NCBI RefSeq assembly: GCF_029395535.1
Contig: NZ_CP113920.1
Coordinates: 2,294,001 to 2,358,000, forward strand
Origin: Bifidobacterium sp. ESL0732
GTDB taxonomy: Bacteria; Actinomycetota; Actinomycetes; Actinomycetales; Bifidobacteriaceae
DNA: 64,000 bases
Direction: 5' to 3'
Part shown: positions 1-9,103 of the stretch, piece by piece
How positions within the stretch are numbered: the stretch's first letter is position 1
How the letters are laid out: the number at the start of each line of letters is the position of its first letter
Notes under the pieces: generated by a model
Database searches by the model: none
What the model saw: the letters and a program-made list of their open reading frames with translations, nothing else
Told to the model about the DNA's origin: nothing
Position numbers and translations under genes: made by a program

Positions 1-592
1 CCTTAATGCCGGTGATCTTCTCGGTTTCCTGCTGGTTGGGGGTCACACAGTCAGCGTATTGCATGGCTTCGGGGAAGTAGTTGTCGGCCGGAGCGGGATC
101 AAGGATGATATACATGCCCTTTCTCCTACCCTCTTTGAGCGCGGCCATCACCGATTCCTTGCAGGTCTCCAGCTGCAGGTCGAGAACGGGAGCATCAATC
201 TGGCTCATCGCGGTCTTGATGTCCTCTTCGGTGGTGGCGTTGTCGGCACCCATCGTGCCGAGCATCGTGTTCTCGGAGCTATCATCGATTTCGACGATGA
301 ACGTTCCTGTCCCCAGCTCCTTGGTCTGCTTGACGAATTTGGTATCGACATTCCATGAAGCCAGGTCATCCAGAATCTGCTTGCCGGCGCCGTCATCGCC
401 GACGCTGCCGAGCATGGCCACCTTGCCACCGAGTTTGGCAGCAGAAACAGCCTGGTTTGCGCCTTTGCCGCCGGGAATCATCGTGATGCTTTTGGCGGTC
501 GCGGTGTCTCCGTGTTTGGGATATGTTTTGGTGAACGCCTTGATATCAAGGTGCATGCTGCCAAGAACCACTACATCGTATTTCATGTTCAT
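1..592 (-). CDS. rbsK: Ribokinase (PfkB family), partial, C-terminus outside the window
   Basis: This is the N-terminal 197 residues of a PfkB-family sugar kinase, which phosphorylates ribose or a related sugar with ATP; the usual length is about 300. The diagnostic substrate-binding stretch PGGKGANQA is near residue 40, after the VVLGSMHLDI first strand. The start at 592 is chosen because AAAGGA sits 8 bases upstream; a second ATG at 586 is in frame but closer. It lies downstream of EIIC, LacI and the epimerase on the same strand, yet is separated from the epimerase by 274 bp that hold their own operator copy (634-649). It therefore probably has an internal promoter under the same regulator. 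The ribokinase assignment is good at family level; the true sugar is not proven. Confidence 0.85.
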   Translation of the reverse strand, partial: MNMKYDVVVLGSMHLDIKAFTKTYPKHGDTATAKSITMIPGGKGANQAVSAAKLGGKVAMLGSVGDDGAGKQILDDLASWNVDTKFVKQTKELGTGTFIVEIDDSSENTMLGTMGADNATTEEDIKTAMSQIDAPVLDLQLETCKESVMAALKEGRRKGMYIILDPAPADNYFPEAMQYADCVTPNQQETEKITGIK

Positions 593-633
593 TGCTGTAT
601 TCCTTTTTGTGTCCATCGCCTGCAGGATTCGCA

Positions 634-649
634 GTAACCGGTTACGTAA
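634..649. promoter_or_regulatory. LacI-type operator copy in front of ribokinase
   Basis: The sequence GTAACCGGTTAC (634-645) is a perfect palindrome and is followed by GTAA, so the right half matches the full operator seen at 4432-4451. It lies about 42 bp upstream of the ribokinase start. It is probably bound by the LacI regulator encoded at 1561-2559. The left half diverges beyond GTAACC, so binding may be weaker than at the main site. Confidence 0.65.
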
Positions 650-866
650 CCTTTATTCGAACGTTGACACCGAAAAAAGGTATAGCTTTCGCCGGGGTAG
701 GCATTTTTAAATCAAAAAATATGCGCCTGCGATGGAATTTGTTGTGTTTTTTTATTCGATTATTTGATTATGAAAGATCGGCTATTGAATTTTTGAAAAG
801 ACGAATTTGGATTGCAGAACCATGCAACCAACAAGCCAACTCATAGCTTAGAGACTTCTCGGTTCG

Positions 867-1547
867 TCAGCGCGAATCGGCCATCGCCTCGCCGAACAAT
901 GCACGGGTCGCCTTCACGTTGTCGGCCAGCGTAGAACCCTTGCGGAAGATCGCGCTGGTTCCGCCGATGAACCTTGTGGCTCCGCGGCGTACGCATTCCG
1001 GAATCGTTTCGGCGCCGATGTTGCCATCCACCTCAATGGGGATGACAAGACCACGTTCGGCGATTCGACTCGACAGATCGCCAATCTTGTCGTACATCGG
1101 ACCAATGAATTTCTGCCCTGCAAATCCTGGATTGACGGTCATGATGATGACGTAATCGGTAACGTCATACACGTAATCCAACGTTTCGAGAGGCGTGGCC
1201 GGGCTGATCGCTACGCCTGCTTGCATACCGGCTTGGCGGATGGCAGTAAGCGTGCCTTGCAGATTGTTCGTGGATTCAGCGTGCACGGCGACTCTATCGG
1301 CGCCTGCATCGGCGAACATGGAAATATAACGCTCGGGCTTATCGACCATCAGATGCATGTCCAGCGGCTTCTCCGTCATGCCACGCACGCTTTTCACCAG
1401 ATCGGGGCCGAGCGTGAAGTTGGGGACAAACGAACCGTCCATGATGTCGATGTGGTAGAAATCAACTCCTGCAGCATCAAGTTGCTTGACATCGCGCTCC
1501 AGATTACCCAGATCCGCGCACATCAACGAGGGACCTATCTCACACAT
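867..1547 (-). CDS. Ribulose-phosphate 3-epimerase / allulose-6-phosphate epimerase family
   Basis: The 226-residue TIM-barrel protein has the hallmarks of the Rpe/AlsE family: IGPSLMCAD at the N-terminus, HIDIMDGSFVPN (metal-binding His and catalytic Asp), MHLMV, MTVNPGFAGQKF and the second acid in IEVDGNI. The length is normal. AAAGGAG lies 8 bases before the ATG and overlaps the stop codon of the upstream lacI gene, so the two are translationally linked. Being in an operon with a PTS transporter and ribokinase suggests a dedicated sugar-phosphate epimerase for that pathway rather than the housekeeping pentose-phosphate enzyme. Rpe and AlsE cannot be told apart with certainty by eye. Confidence 0.85.
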   Translation of the reverse strand: MCEIGPSLMCADLGNLERDVKQLDAAGVDFYHIDIMDGSFVPNFTLGPDLVKSVRGMTEKPLDMHLMVDKPERYISMFADAGADRVAVHAESTNNLQGTLTAIRQAGMQAGVAISPATPLETLDYVYDVTDYVIIMTVNPGFAGQKFIGPMYDKIGDLSSRIAERGLVIPIEVDGNIGAETIPECVRRGATRFIGGTSAIFRKGSTLADNVKATRALFGEAMADSR

Positions 1548-1560
1548 TTATAACACTCCT

Positions 1561-2559
1561 TTATGCGCTCCTTGTCTGAGAAGTGTCACGTATGACAAGG
1601 TGCGGCTCAATCACGTTTTTTTGAGGTTTGTTTCCGGCCTTGACGCTTTTTTCGAACATGTCCAACACCATGTCCCCTATGTTTTCGGGAAGTTGGTTGA
1701 CCGTGCTCAGACGCGGAATTGAATACCTGCTCATTTCAATGTTGTCGTAACCGATTACTCGTATGTCTTCAGGAACCTGCAAACCTGTGTCGGCGACTGC
1801 TCTCAACACCCCCAAGGCGATGGCATCGTCAGAGCATACGATTCCGTCGACATCCCTACGGACCTTGAACAAATCGCTGGCTACCCGATAACCTTCGGAA
1901 ACCGAGAAATCGCTGTAAAGCTTGACCACATGCGTGGCGTTGCACTCGTTGATGGCCTTCAGGTAACCTTCATAGCGGTCCTCGGAGCTTTTCTCTCCTT
2001 CCGGACCGGAGATGAAGACCAGCCTCGAACTGTGGCCTTCCTGAATCAGATACTTGGTCGCTTGGTAGGAACCGCTTACGTTGTTGACCGCCATTGCTGC
2101 ATAAGGATGCGAAAAACATGCTCTATCGATTGTCAACGGTACAATCCCGCGGCTGCTGAGAACCTCAAGATCACCTTCATCAACGTAAAGCGAATTGATA
2201 ATCGCTCCCCGAACCCGAATATTGCACATGAATTTCAGGTAATATTCGACTTTGTCCCGGTCGTCTTCGCTGTTGCACAGATACACGCGATATCCGCGCG
2301 CATCCGCCGCGCTCTCGATACTGCTTACCAACTCCGCAAAAAACGGATTTGTCAGATTGGGGACAAGCAAGGCGATAAGGTCTGAGGCCTTCTGCGACAA
2401 TGTTTTTGCAACGAAATCAGGTTCATAGCCAAGTCTGTTGATTACGGCACTGACCTTTTTTATGGTCTTCTCACTCGCTCCCCCCTTCTGATTGATGATG
2501 CGCGATACGGTTGCGGTGGACACTCCGCTCATTTGCGCGATGTCTTTAATCGTTGCCAT
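1561..2559 (-). CDS. LacI-family transcriptional regulator of the PTS/ribokinase operon
   Basis: This is a 332-residue LacI/GalR regulator. The N-terminal helix-turn-helix reads TIKDIAQMSGVSTATVSRIIN, the hinge follows at about residue 50, and the rest is a periplasmic-binding-like sensor domain with IALLVPNLTNPFFAELV and VIGYDNIEMS. A tandem ATG exists at 2562; 2559 gives better spacing from AGAAGG. It is the second gene of the minus-strand operon, between EIIC and the epimerase. Two palindromic sites with the core GTAACCGGTTAC, one before EIIC and one before ribokinase, are its likely operators. It therefore probably represses its own transcript until a sugar effector binds. Confidence 0.9.
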   Translation of the reverse strand: MATIKDIAQMSGVSTATVSRIINQKGGASEKTIKKVSAVINRLGYEPDFVAKTLSQKASDLIALLVPNLTNPFFAELVSSIESAADARGYRVYLCNSEDDRDKVEYYLKFMCNIRVRGAIINSLYVDEGDLEVLSSRGIVPLTIDRACFSHPYAAMAVNNVSGSYQATKYLIQEGHSSRLVFISGPEGEKSSEDRYEGYLKAINECNATHVVKLYSDFSVSEGYRVASDLFKVRRDVDGIVCSDDAIALGVLRAVADTGLQVPEDIRVIGYDNIEMSRYSIPRLSTVNQLPENIGDMVLDMFEKSVKAGNKPQKNVIEPHLVIRDTSQTRSA

Positions 2560-2699
2560 CATTGCCTTCTAATCAGGTGTCGGATAGGTTTAAGTACCTT
2601 CACACTAAACCGGAGTCATGATTTGGCAAGCATCCAACGAAGGAATACGACCAAAATTCAAGATTTGCCAAAGTTCCGGCCGTATTCCAAGTTTTTAGG

Positions 2700-4370
2700 T
2701 CATCCGACTGCGAGAGATGCACGCGAAATAAATGAACGTAAACGATTCCGCAAAGAACATAAGCCACGATTCTTTATGCGATTCAACGTGGTCGAAGTCA
2801 TTGGCCTCATCACAACGCAGGCACCGGCAGTTTCCTTGTCTTCCTGGAACGGTTCGTTCTTTTCGACAGCATCGGCGGACTCAGCGGACTGGGCAGTCAC
2901 ATCTGCGTCGTCCTTTTCAACAGCTTTGGAAGCCATGTCGGCAGTCACCGCAACCGTCGGAGTGTTGTTTTCGCCACGAAGCCTGGCTTCTTTGCGCAGC
3001 GTATGCACATACCACACGAACAGACCGACATAAGCGACCAACGCGAGTACGGAGCAAAGAATCAGCTTCAAATCAAGCGTCTTCGCTGCATTGCCGAAGA
3101 GCAGCGCAAGCATCTTTTCGATGGGGTCGGAATCAACGGCGCTGAACATCTCGTTCTTGCCAAGGCCGGCAGGGAAGACGCCCATGGCCTTCGAGGTCTG
3201 CGTGAGGAACGGCGCGATCAGCGTCGCAGCCCACAGGAAGATCGGAATCATGATGGTGCCGATCAGCGTCATACGCACGACCTTGCCACGAGTGCCGATA
3301 AGCAGCGCGGGGGCGAGGACGGTGAGAATAATGCCGCCCAACGGAAGCACGTTGTTGCCCGGAAGCACCATGGCGATGATCAGAAGGATCGGTGCCAGAA
3401 TGTTTGCCACGGCCCAGATTTCCGCACGCGAGGCGAGAATCGGCCAGTCGATGGCGACGTAGAGCTTGCGGCCATGCATCCTGCGCTCCATGAAGGAGGT
3501 GATGCCTTCCGAAAGCGGTTCAATGGCGGGGGCGAACCAATCGCCCACGATGCCGAAGAGTTCGAGAGCCACACCGGCGGTAAATGCCAGTGTGAAGATA
3601 TGCGGAGCATCCTGACGGCCGAGCAGACCGACAAACACGCCAAGATACGCGCCAATCGCGCCCTTGCTGCCGAGGAAACCGATTTTCTTGTTAAGCGTTT
3701 CCGCATCGAAATCGAACTTGTCGATGAAGGGGAAGATCTTGCTGATCAGCCTGTCAAGCAGTACCACGATGGGCGTGACCAACAGCTCAGGGTGCGCGGT
3801 GGTGGTGATGTTCGTTTCATCGTAGCCAAGCAGATCGTTGATGGTCGGCTTCATCGCATCCGCGTTGAACAGCATCAGCGCATAGATGAAGACCACGAAA
3901 ATCGACATCAGGAAGAAATTGCCGCCCGAGCTCCAGTTGATGAGCAGGCCAAGAATCGATACGTTCCAGATGTTAAACAGATCGACGTTCAGCGTATTGG
4001 TGGCTTTGAGCGCCAACATCACCAGGTTGGTGATGATGCAGATGAACGCGAAATACAGCGTATAAAGCGAACTCCACGTAATCACCGCAATCGGTGCCCA
4101 ACCCAAATCGCTGATTGACAGATGCAGGCCGGTGAAGGAGACGAATGCCTTCAACGCCGGGCCGAATGCTGTGGTCAACAATGAAATCACAGCGCTCATG
4201 CCGGTGAGGGCCATCGCCATACGCAGACCGCCTTCAAAAGCCCTGCTGAGTTTGACGCCAAATGCCAGCGACAGCAGAGTGATGATGATGAACATCATCG
4301 CCGCACCGCCCAAGCTGATGAACCAATTGAAACCTTGGTCCAATGCGCCCACGACTTTGGAGAAATCCAT
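2700..4370 (-). CDS. PTS EIIC component, galactitol (GatC-like) family
   Basis: This 556-residue polytopic membrane protein has about ten hydrophobic helices and matches the EIIC-Gat family. Recognisable stretches are FNWFISLGGAAMMFIIITLL at the N-terminus, LLGYDETNITTTAHPELLVTP in the middle (quoted in part: DETNITTTAHPE), and PLGGIILTVLAPALL near the end. It would form the membrane channel of a phosphotransferase importer, but no EIIA or EIIB gene is present in the window. AGGAGG lies 9 bases before the ATG. After about residue 465 the protein turns into an acidic Ala/Glu/Asp-rich tail, then a basic, Arg-rich end that is not typical of the family. The exact C-terminus may reflect a frameshift or readthrough. 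The substrate is unproven; the neighbouring kinase and epimerase suggest a pentitol or ketose-type sugar. Confidence 0.8.
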   Translation of the reverse strand: MDFSKVVGALDQGFNWFISLGGAAMMFIIITLLSLAFGVKLSRAFEGGLRMAMALTGMSAVISLLTTAFGPALKAFVSFTGLHLSISDLGWAPIAVITWSSLYTLYFAFICIITNLVMLALKATNTLNVDLFNIWNVSILGLLINWSSGGNFFLMSIFVVFIYALMLFNADAMKPTINDLLGYDETNITTTAHPELLVTPIVVLLDRLISKIFPFIDKFDFDAETLNKKIGFLGSKGAIGAYLGVFVGLLGRQDAPHIFTLAFTAGVALELFGIVGDWFAPAIEPLSEGITSFMERRMHGRKLYVAIDWPILASRAEIWAVANILAPILLIIAMVLPGNNVLPLGGIILTVLAPALLIGTRGKVVRMTLIGTIMIPIFLWAATLIAPFLTQTSKAMGVFPAGLGKNEMFSAVDSDPIEKMLALLFGNAAKTLDLKLILCSVLALVAYVGLFVWYVHTLRKEARLRGENNTPTVAVTADMASKAVEKDDADVTAQSAESADAVEKNEPFQEDKETAGACVVMRPMTSTTLNRIKNRGLCSLRNRLRSFISRASLAVG

Positions 4371-4698
4371 TGATACCTACCTCCTCGTAGAGCTTTCGAT
4401 ATCTCTTCGTTGGTTTTCCGCCGGCTTTCCTTACGTAACCGGTTACGTAAATAACACTATATGCCTCTTTTCAAAAAAAGCAAGCCACTTGGACGATTTA
4501 TTGATAAGAAGTGCAAATAATGGCTTTATTGCAACGTTTTATCGTATCTAAAATTATCAGAAAGCGCGTGTCGAGAAGAATAAATCACAAATACATAGCG
4601 ATAAATTACGAAACCGATTACTCAACTTTTTATGTAAACCAATAAGAAGGCACTACTCCGTCAGCCATTCTCCTTAAACCCAGATAATAGGGACTCTT
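4371..4698. other. Intergenic: operon promoter region
   Basis: This 328-bp AT-rich spacer lies between the EIIC start and the end of the P-type ATPase gene. Besides the 20-bp operator it holds no convincing gene. No clear rho-independent terminator for the ATPase gene is visible. Confidence 0.5.
4432..4451. promoter_or_regulatory. Perfect 20-bp LacI-type operator before the PTS gene
   Basis: TTACGTAACCGGTTACGTAA is a perfect 20-bp palindrome with the CCGG centre typical of LacI/GalR operators. It is 62 bp upstream of the EIIC start codon, so it would cover or border the promoter. It shares its core and right half with the site at 634-649. The regulator is presumably the LacI protein encoded two positions into the same operon. 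Confidence 0.8.
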
Positions 4699-7404
4699 TC
4701 AGGCCTTACGGTCACGCAGCGCGGTCAGCGCCCAAAGAATCGAAACGACGTCGATGGCCTCTTGCATGAAGGCGCCAACCACCACGGGAATGAGATCGAA
4801 CGCGGCAGCGACCATACAGACGAGCGCGAGGCCGAGACCGGTTACCACAGCCTGCAGCATCGTACGCTTGGTCTGACGCGCGATAGCGACTGCGTTGGGC
4901 ACATCGGCGATGTCGTCGTTCATGATGACTACCTGGGCTGTTTGCGAGGCAGCGGTGGAAGTGCCGTCGGTCATAGCGATGCCGATATCGGCAGCAGCAA
5001 GCACAGGAGCGTCGTTGACGCCATCGCCGACCATCACCGAAATTGGACGCGGCTTAGGCTGGCCGGAAAGCCGGTCAAGGAATGCCTCGATTTTCGACGG
5101 ATGCTGCAGCTCCTCCTGTGAAGCGTTTCTGACAGCTGACACCTTATCTTGCGGAAGCAAATCAGCACGAACATCGTCGATACCGACCTCATCGGCAATC
5201 ACATCGGCCGAGCTGCGGGAGTCTCCAGTCAGCATCGTCACCTTGCCGATACCCAAGGAACGCAGACGCTGCAACGATTCACGGGCATTGCTCCGCGGCA
5301 CGTCACGCAGTACGATACGGGCAGCAAGAGTCCCGTCGACTGAAACGTACGCCACCATTTCATCGGCCGAACGCGGCTTGAATTGCGAGCTAGGAAACGC
5401 CTCATCGGCTCGTAGCACAGAATTTGAATCATGCGAAACCGAAGAGTCCATTGCGGTTTTGGTTTCACGCCCGTCGCCGCCGTTATCACTGGTCGCGCTC
5501 ATTACAAAACTCAGCCGGCCAACGCGGATCGTGTGGCCTTCGACCTTGCCCTGCACGCCGTTGCCGGCATCTTCGTGCACGTCATTGACCACCGGGAAAG
5601 CCGTTCGGCCATTGTGCAACTTCTTTGATGCGGCGGCTCCTGCGGCTACGATGCCCTGAGCAAGAATATGAACCGAATAGGTCTCCACCACTGCCGCAAG
5701 TTCAACGATAATATCCTCGATGTACTGCAAAGAATGAGACTCCGGCTTATCTTCGTCGAATGCAAGCAAGGCGGGTAACCGTTTACGTGCAACCTCCGGC
5801 ACGTCGACCCGTACGACCTGTGGCCTGGTGACGGTAAGTGTGCCCGTCTTGTCAAAGAAGATATGCGAAACCTTGCCGAGATTCTCCAGAACTTCCTGCG
5901 TTTTCGCCAGGATTCCGGCCTTCGCAAGCCTTCCGGTTCCGGCCATATACGCCACCGGCGCAGCGATGAGCAACGGGCACGGCGTAGCCAGCACGAGCAC
6001 CTGTGCGAAGCGTTCCGGGGTGCCGGAAGCAATCCACGCAGCGATGCCAATAATCAAGGAAATAATGGTGAACGGCACTGCAAGCACGTCGGCGGTTTTG
6101 ACCACGGGCGCGCGCGAGGACCGCGCTGAATCGACCAATTGCATGGTCTGTTGATACTGCGAATCTTTAGCCAGTTGGGTGGCGCGAATTACGATCATCG
6201 TCGATCCGTTAATCGCCCCGGACATTACGCGAGCACCCGCGAATACGGTGCGTGGCAAGGGCTCGCCGTTGATGGCACTGAGGTCGAGCGTCGCCGTGCC
6301 GCTTAAGAGCTTGCCGTCCACCGGGACCGTTTCGCCAGGCAGAACCACCAGCACATCGCCGAGCGCCACCTGATCGACCGGCACGGTATGGAAATGCGCA
6401 TCCTGAGAAGCCTGCGATTCCATAATTTTCACCGCTTGAGAATCGCGTGCCAAGGAACCGCCGATGAATGTATGCCGCGCCAACGAACCGGGAACCTGCG
6501 TACGTCGGCTCTGGGAACCGGCTCGCACGCCCGTTCCCGCATAGTCCATCACGTTGCGCTCTCTACGCCCGTCCACGTTGGCTTTCACATCAATCGTATC
6601 GCCGCCGTCATTTTCGATTTGCTGACCGCTATAGGTCTGATTGGATTTCTGCCGGCTTCCAGCCTCGCCCTTGGCCACGGATGCAAGTTCACAACTGCAT
6701 TCACTCGGGTCGATTCTGCATACATTATTTTCCAAATCGTGCACGTCCACTTGCGGCAACGCAGCAGCCAAAGTCGCGCGGAAACCATCGGCCAAACGCC
6801 TGTTGCTTTCGCTAAATATTGCCCTAAGATGCGCTTTGCGGGTATCGGTGTCCTCGTTCGTTTTAGAAGATCCCTTTTGAACTCTGACGCCCTCATCGTT
6901 GAAGGCCGCACCGACCCCTGGCAAATCCGAAATATGCGCCATCTGAGGAGCCGCGGCAATCAGAGCGCTCAGGTTGCTTTCAGCCCTGGTTTGGGCAAAC
7001 GACTCGATAGCCTCACCGGACCATATCATCAAAACCACGGCCCATGCCGCCCAATACTCTTGCACTCCCAACGTCGAAAGCAACGCGAGAATCGCGAGCA
7101 CATCGATACCCACATGTCCGGCTTTAAGCGAGGCGATCATGCCGCGGACGGAATCGAAAACGGAATAGGCGACGAGCAAGACCACGATGAACTGACCGAC
7201 GGAAGGGTTAAACGCGAACGGCCCGATATGCCATGCCCCCGCGCTCGGCGGAGCGGCCACGAAATTGCCGATTCCCAACGCACCAAGGCCGCCCAGCCAC
7301 GGCCGATAATTCCAGAACAAAGCCACGAAAACCGCAGCCACGATGGTGGTGGGAAGCATTGGTACTTGTCGGCAGATGTCAGCAACTTTGCGAATGACCC
7401 GCAT
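4699..7404 (-). CDS. Heavy-metal P1B-type ATPase with TPC motif and a large insertion
   Basis: This is a 901-residue metal-translocating P-type ATPase. The phosphorylation motif DKTGTLT has its Asp at residue 518, and the membrane metal motif is TPCPLL (474-479) instead of the usual CPC. MLTGDSRSSAD and MVGDGVNDAPV complete the HAD core. The actuator loop reads INGEPLP rather than TGES. There is no N-terminal CxxC metal-binding domain. Between the second helix pair and the actuator domain lies a hydrophilic insert of about 170 residues, roughly 165-335, rich in Asn, Asp, Ser and Arg. The start at 7404 is preferred over an in-frame upstream start at 7548 because AAGGAG lies 6 bases before it. 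TPC-type pumps are usually linked to divalent transition metals; the ion here is unknown. Confidence 0.85.
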   Translation of the reverse strand: MRVIRKVADICRQVPMLPTTIVAAVFVALFWNYRPWLGGLGALGIGNFVAAPPSAGAWHIGPFAFNPSVGQFIVVLLVAYSVFDSVRGMIASLKAGHVGIDVLAILALLSTLGVQEYWAAWAVVLMIWSGEAIESFAQTRAESNLSALIAAAPQMAHISDLPGVGAAFNDEGVRVQKGSSKTNEDTDTRKAHLRAIFSESNRRLADGFRATLAAALPQVDVHDLENNVCRIDPSECSCELASVAKGEAGSRQKSNQTYSGQQIENDGGDTIDVKANVDGRRERNVMDYAGTGVRAGSQSRRTQVPGSLARHTFIGGSLARDSQAVKIMESQASQDAHFHTVPVDQVALGDVLVVLPGETVPVDGKLLSGTATLDLSAINGEPLPRTVFAGARVMSGAINGSTMIVIRATQLAKDSQYQQTMQLVDSARSSRAPVVKTADVLAVPFTIISLIIGIAAWIASGTPERFAQVLVLATPCPLLIAAPVAYMAGTGRLAKAGILAKTQEVLENLGKVSHIFFDKTGTLTVTRPQVVRVDVPEVARKRLPALLAFDEDKPESHSLQYIEDIIVELAAVVETYSVHILAQGIVAAGAAASKKLHNGRTAFPVVNDVHEDAGNGVQGKVEGHTIRVGRLSFVMSATSDNGGDGRETKTAMDSSVSHDSNSVLRADEAFPSSQFKPRSADEMVAYVSVDGTLAARIVLRDVPRSNARESLQRLRSLGIGKVTMLTGDSRSSADVIADEVGIDDVRADLLPQDKVSAVRNASQEELQHPSKIEAFLDRLSGQPKPRPISVMVGDGVNDAPVLAAADIGIAMTDGTSTAASQTAQVVIMNDDIADVPNAVAIARQTKRTMLQAVVTGLGLALVCMVAAAFDLIPVVVGAFMQEAIDVVSILWALTALRDRKA

Positions 7405-7938
7405 GAGTTCTCCTTGCGCGTGTGCTGCTTTGCCACGAATTACACAAGCACGCGGCCAAGCAAGTTGGTCACGCCTTGTTAACCCACCAGCGGCGCGAAG
7501 CCACCGATACACGGCGTAAAGATTATGAGTCAAGTATAACGGCACCACGTTGACAACGTGCCGGAAAACTCGTACGGGCCGCCAGCCTCAGCCGACGACC
7601 CACACGAATAACAATATCGAAGGACGAAATGAACAACGCCCTACCGGCCGGAACCCAACAAAGCGAAAGCTCTAGAAACCCGGATATACCTTGATGCGAA
7701 CCGATTCCGACTGGCAGAACGAGGATATCATACAAGCCCATAAAGTTGCAACCGATATCAAGAAACCTTGATTTTTTGCAAATCTTGACATTCTAACTTG
7801 CGATTCAAACCCATCTATGCGACGTTGGTTATGCCGCACGCACGCGGCACGGCAATCCCCGAACCGGAAAACCGGAAACGTGCGGGCGGTCGGCTAGGGC
7901 CACAAGGCCGGCTGAACAAATATCGAAAGGAGCCAGAA
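7405..7938. other. Intergenic between divergent genes
   Basis: This spacer separates the ATPase (leftward) from the small membrane peptide gene (rightward). It contains the interrupted palindrome CACGTTGACAACGTG (7546-7560), about 140 bp upstream of the ATPase start, a possible regulator site. An AT-rich stretch near 7770-7800 could be a promoter. No gene is supported here. Confidence 0.4.
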
Positions 7939-8091
7939 ATGGCACCTAACAATGAACATAAGCCCGGGAACGCCGGGCTCTGCTGGCTCGCGGGCGTCGT
8001 GCTGCTCGCGATCGTGCCGAAGGTAAGCCCGCCTCTGGCCGCGGCAATTCTGACGGTCTGCGTCCTCTACGCAATCCGCAGGATCGAATAG
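7939..8091 (+). CDS. Small two-helix membrane protein, 50 residues
   Basis: This short ORF starts MAPNNEHKPGNAG, followed by two hydrophobic segments (about residues 14-28 and 32-45) and a basic end IRRIE. AAAGGAG lies 8 bases upstream of the ATG, which is a strong ribosome site for so small a frame. A longer in-frame reading from 7798 exists but lacks a site. The function is unknown and I recognise no family. It stands alone, 91 bp from the end of the convergent carotenoid-hydratase-like gene. The good ribosome site and clear membrane pattern are the case for it being real. Confidence 0.55.
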   Translation: MAPNNEHKPGNAGLCWLAGVVLLAIVPKVSPPLAAAILTVCVLYAIRRIE

Positions 8092-8182
8092 CGCCAGCAC
8101 CGTGCCACTCTCGGCAATCAGTCGCGAGCGGCACGGCAGGTAATCCGACAGCCATGCAAGCCGTCAGATTACATCATTGCTT

Positions 8183-9103
8183 TCAGGCATTAGCCTTTTC
8201 GGCCACTGCCTTCTTAGCCAAAGCCTTCGGGCTCGTGGCACGATACCAGTCAATCCACTTGACGAGTGCAATCACAAACGGACCACCCATCGAGAAACCG
8301 GCGAGCAGACCGATGGCGCCATCGTAATTGATCAGCATCATCATCAGCCAGTTGCCGCCGTATGCGAGAACCGGCAGAATGGTCCAGATCCTGAGGCCGT
8401 AATGAGCGGTGTCTATCCAGGTCTTGACCTCTTTACGCTCTTGGAACCCGTGCACTACGAGGGTGAGCACGCCGACAAGGAACCAGATGAAGGTGTAGTT
8501 CGCATAAGGCACGCCGAAATAAGTTCCCGGCTTCTTCCAAACCCAAGCGCCAATGATATGGACGGCGACAGGATCGGCGCTCAGATCGACGGTCGTCATG
8601 ATGAGATCAGCGGCCAAGGCACGCTCGAGAATCCTGAATGGCGTATTGATGCGCGGCGTGGGGGCTCCATCGAGGATGAAGTTCATCATCACCCAGCACA
8701 TGTAAATGGAAATAACCCAGAACTGCGGAATAACCAGCGGAATCACGTCGATCTTTGGGCCAAGTATCGGCTGGAAGTAATAGCCACCGCCGACGTTGAA
8801 GTGCACCGAGAAGTCCTCAAATACGAAGCCCATAACGATGCCCGTGATGAACATCATCGTGGCGGACTTGGTACCGATAAGCGTCGATGCGTGTGACCAC
8901 AGCATCAGCGTTATCGTTGTGACCCCCACCAAAACGGCATAACCGATGGGAATGACCTTGGCGATGGCAAGCCCACCGGCAATCGCCGTACCTACTACAA
9001 CCAGTGCTACAAAGACAAGCAACCGATTACGCAGCGAGCGTTGTTGCTCATCAGGCATACTGGTGATGGTGGTATCGCTATCTTTATCAAAGAAAGCGCT
9101 CAT
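8183..9103 (-). CDS. Carotenoid-biosynthesis family membrane protein (CruF / DUF422-like)
   Basis: This is a 306-residue integral membrane protein with about seven helices. Its pattern fits the carotenoid biosynthesis family (PF04240), whose studied members such as CruF hydrate carotenoid ends. Visible family features are FEDFSVHFNVGGGYYF, LGPKIDVIPLVIPQFW, ADLIMTTVDLSADPVAVHI and GTYFGVPYANY. The C-terminus is an Ala/Lys-rich tail. No other carotenoid gene (crtB, crtI, crtE) is in the window, so the partner pathway is not visible and the substrate is unproven. It is transcribed divergently from a TetR regulator across a 140-bp gap, which suggests control by that regulator. Confidence 0.7.
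   Translation of the reverse strand: MSAFFDKDSDTTITSMPDEQQRSLRNRLLVFVALVVVGTAIAGGLAIAKVIPIGYAVLVGVTTITLMLWSHASTLIGTKSATMMFITGIVMGFVFEDFSVHFNVGGGYYFQPILGPKIDVIPLVIPQFWVISIYMCWVMMNFILDGAPTPRINTPFRILERALAADLIMTTVDLSADPVAVHIIGAWVWKKPGTYFGVPYANYTFIWFLVGVLTLVVHGFQERKEVKTWIDTAHYGLRIWTILPVLAYGGNWLMMMLINYDGAIGLLAGFSMGGPFVIALVKWIDWYRATSPKALAKKAVAEKANA

Noticed and set aside
7405..7548. N-terminal extension of the metal ATPase
   Set aside because: No ribosome site before 7548; AAGGAG is correctly placed before 7404 and the upstream residues are unlike the family.
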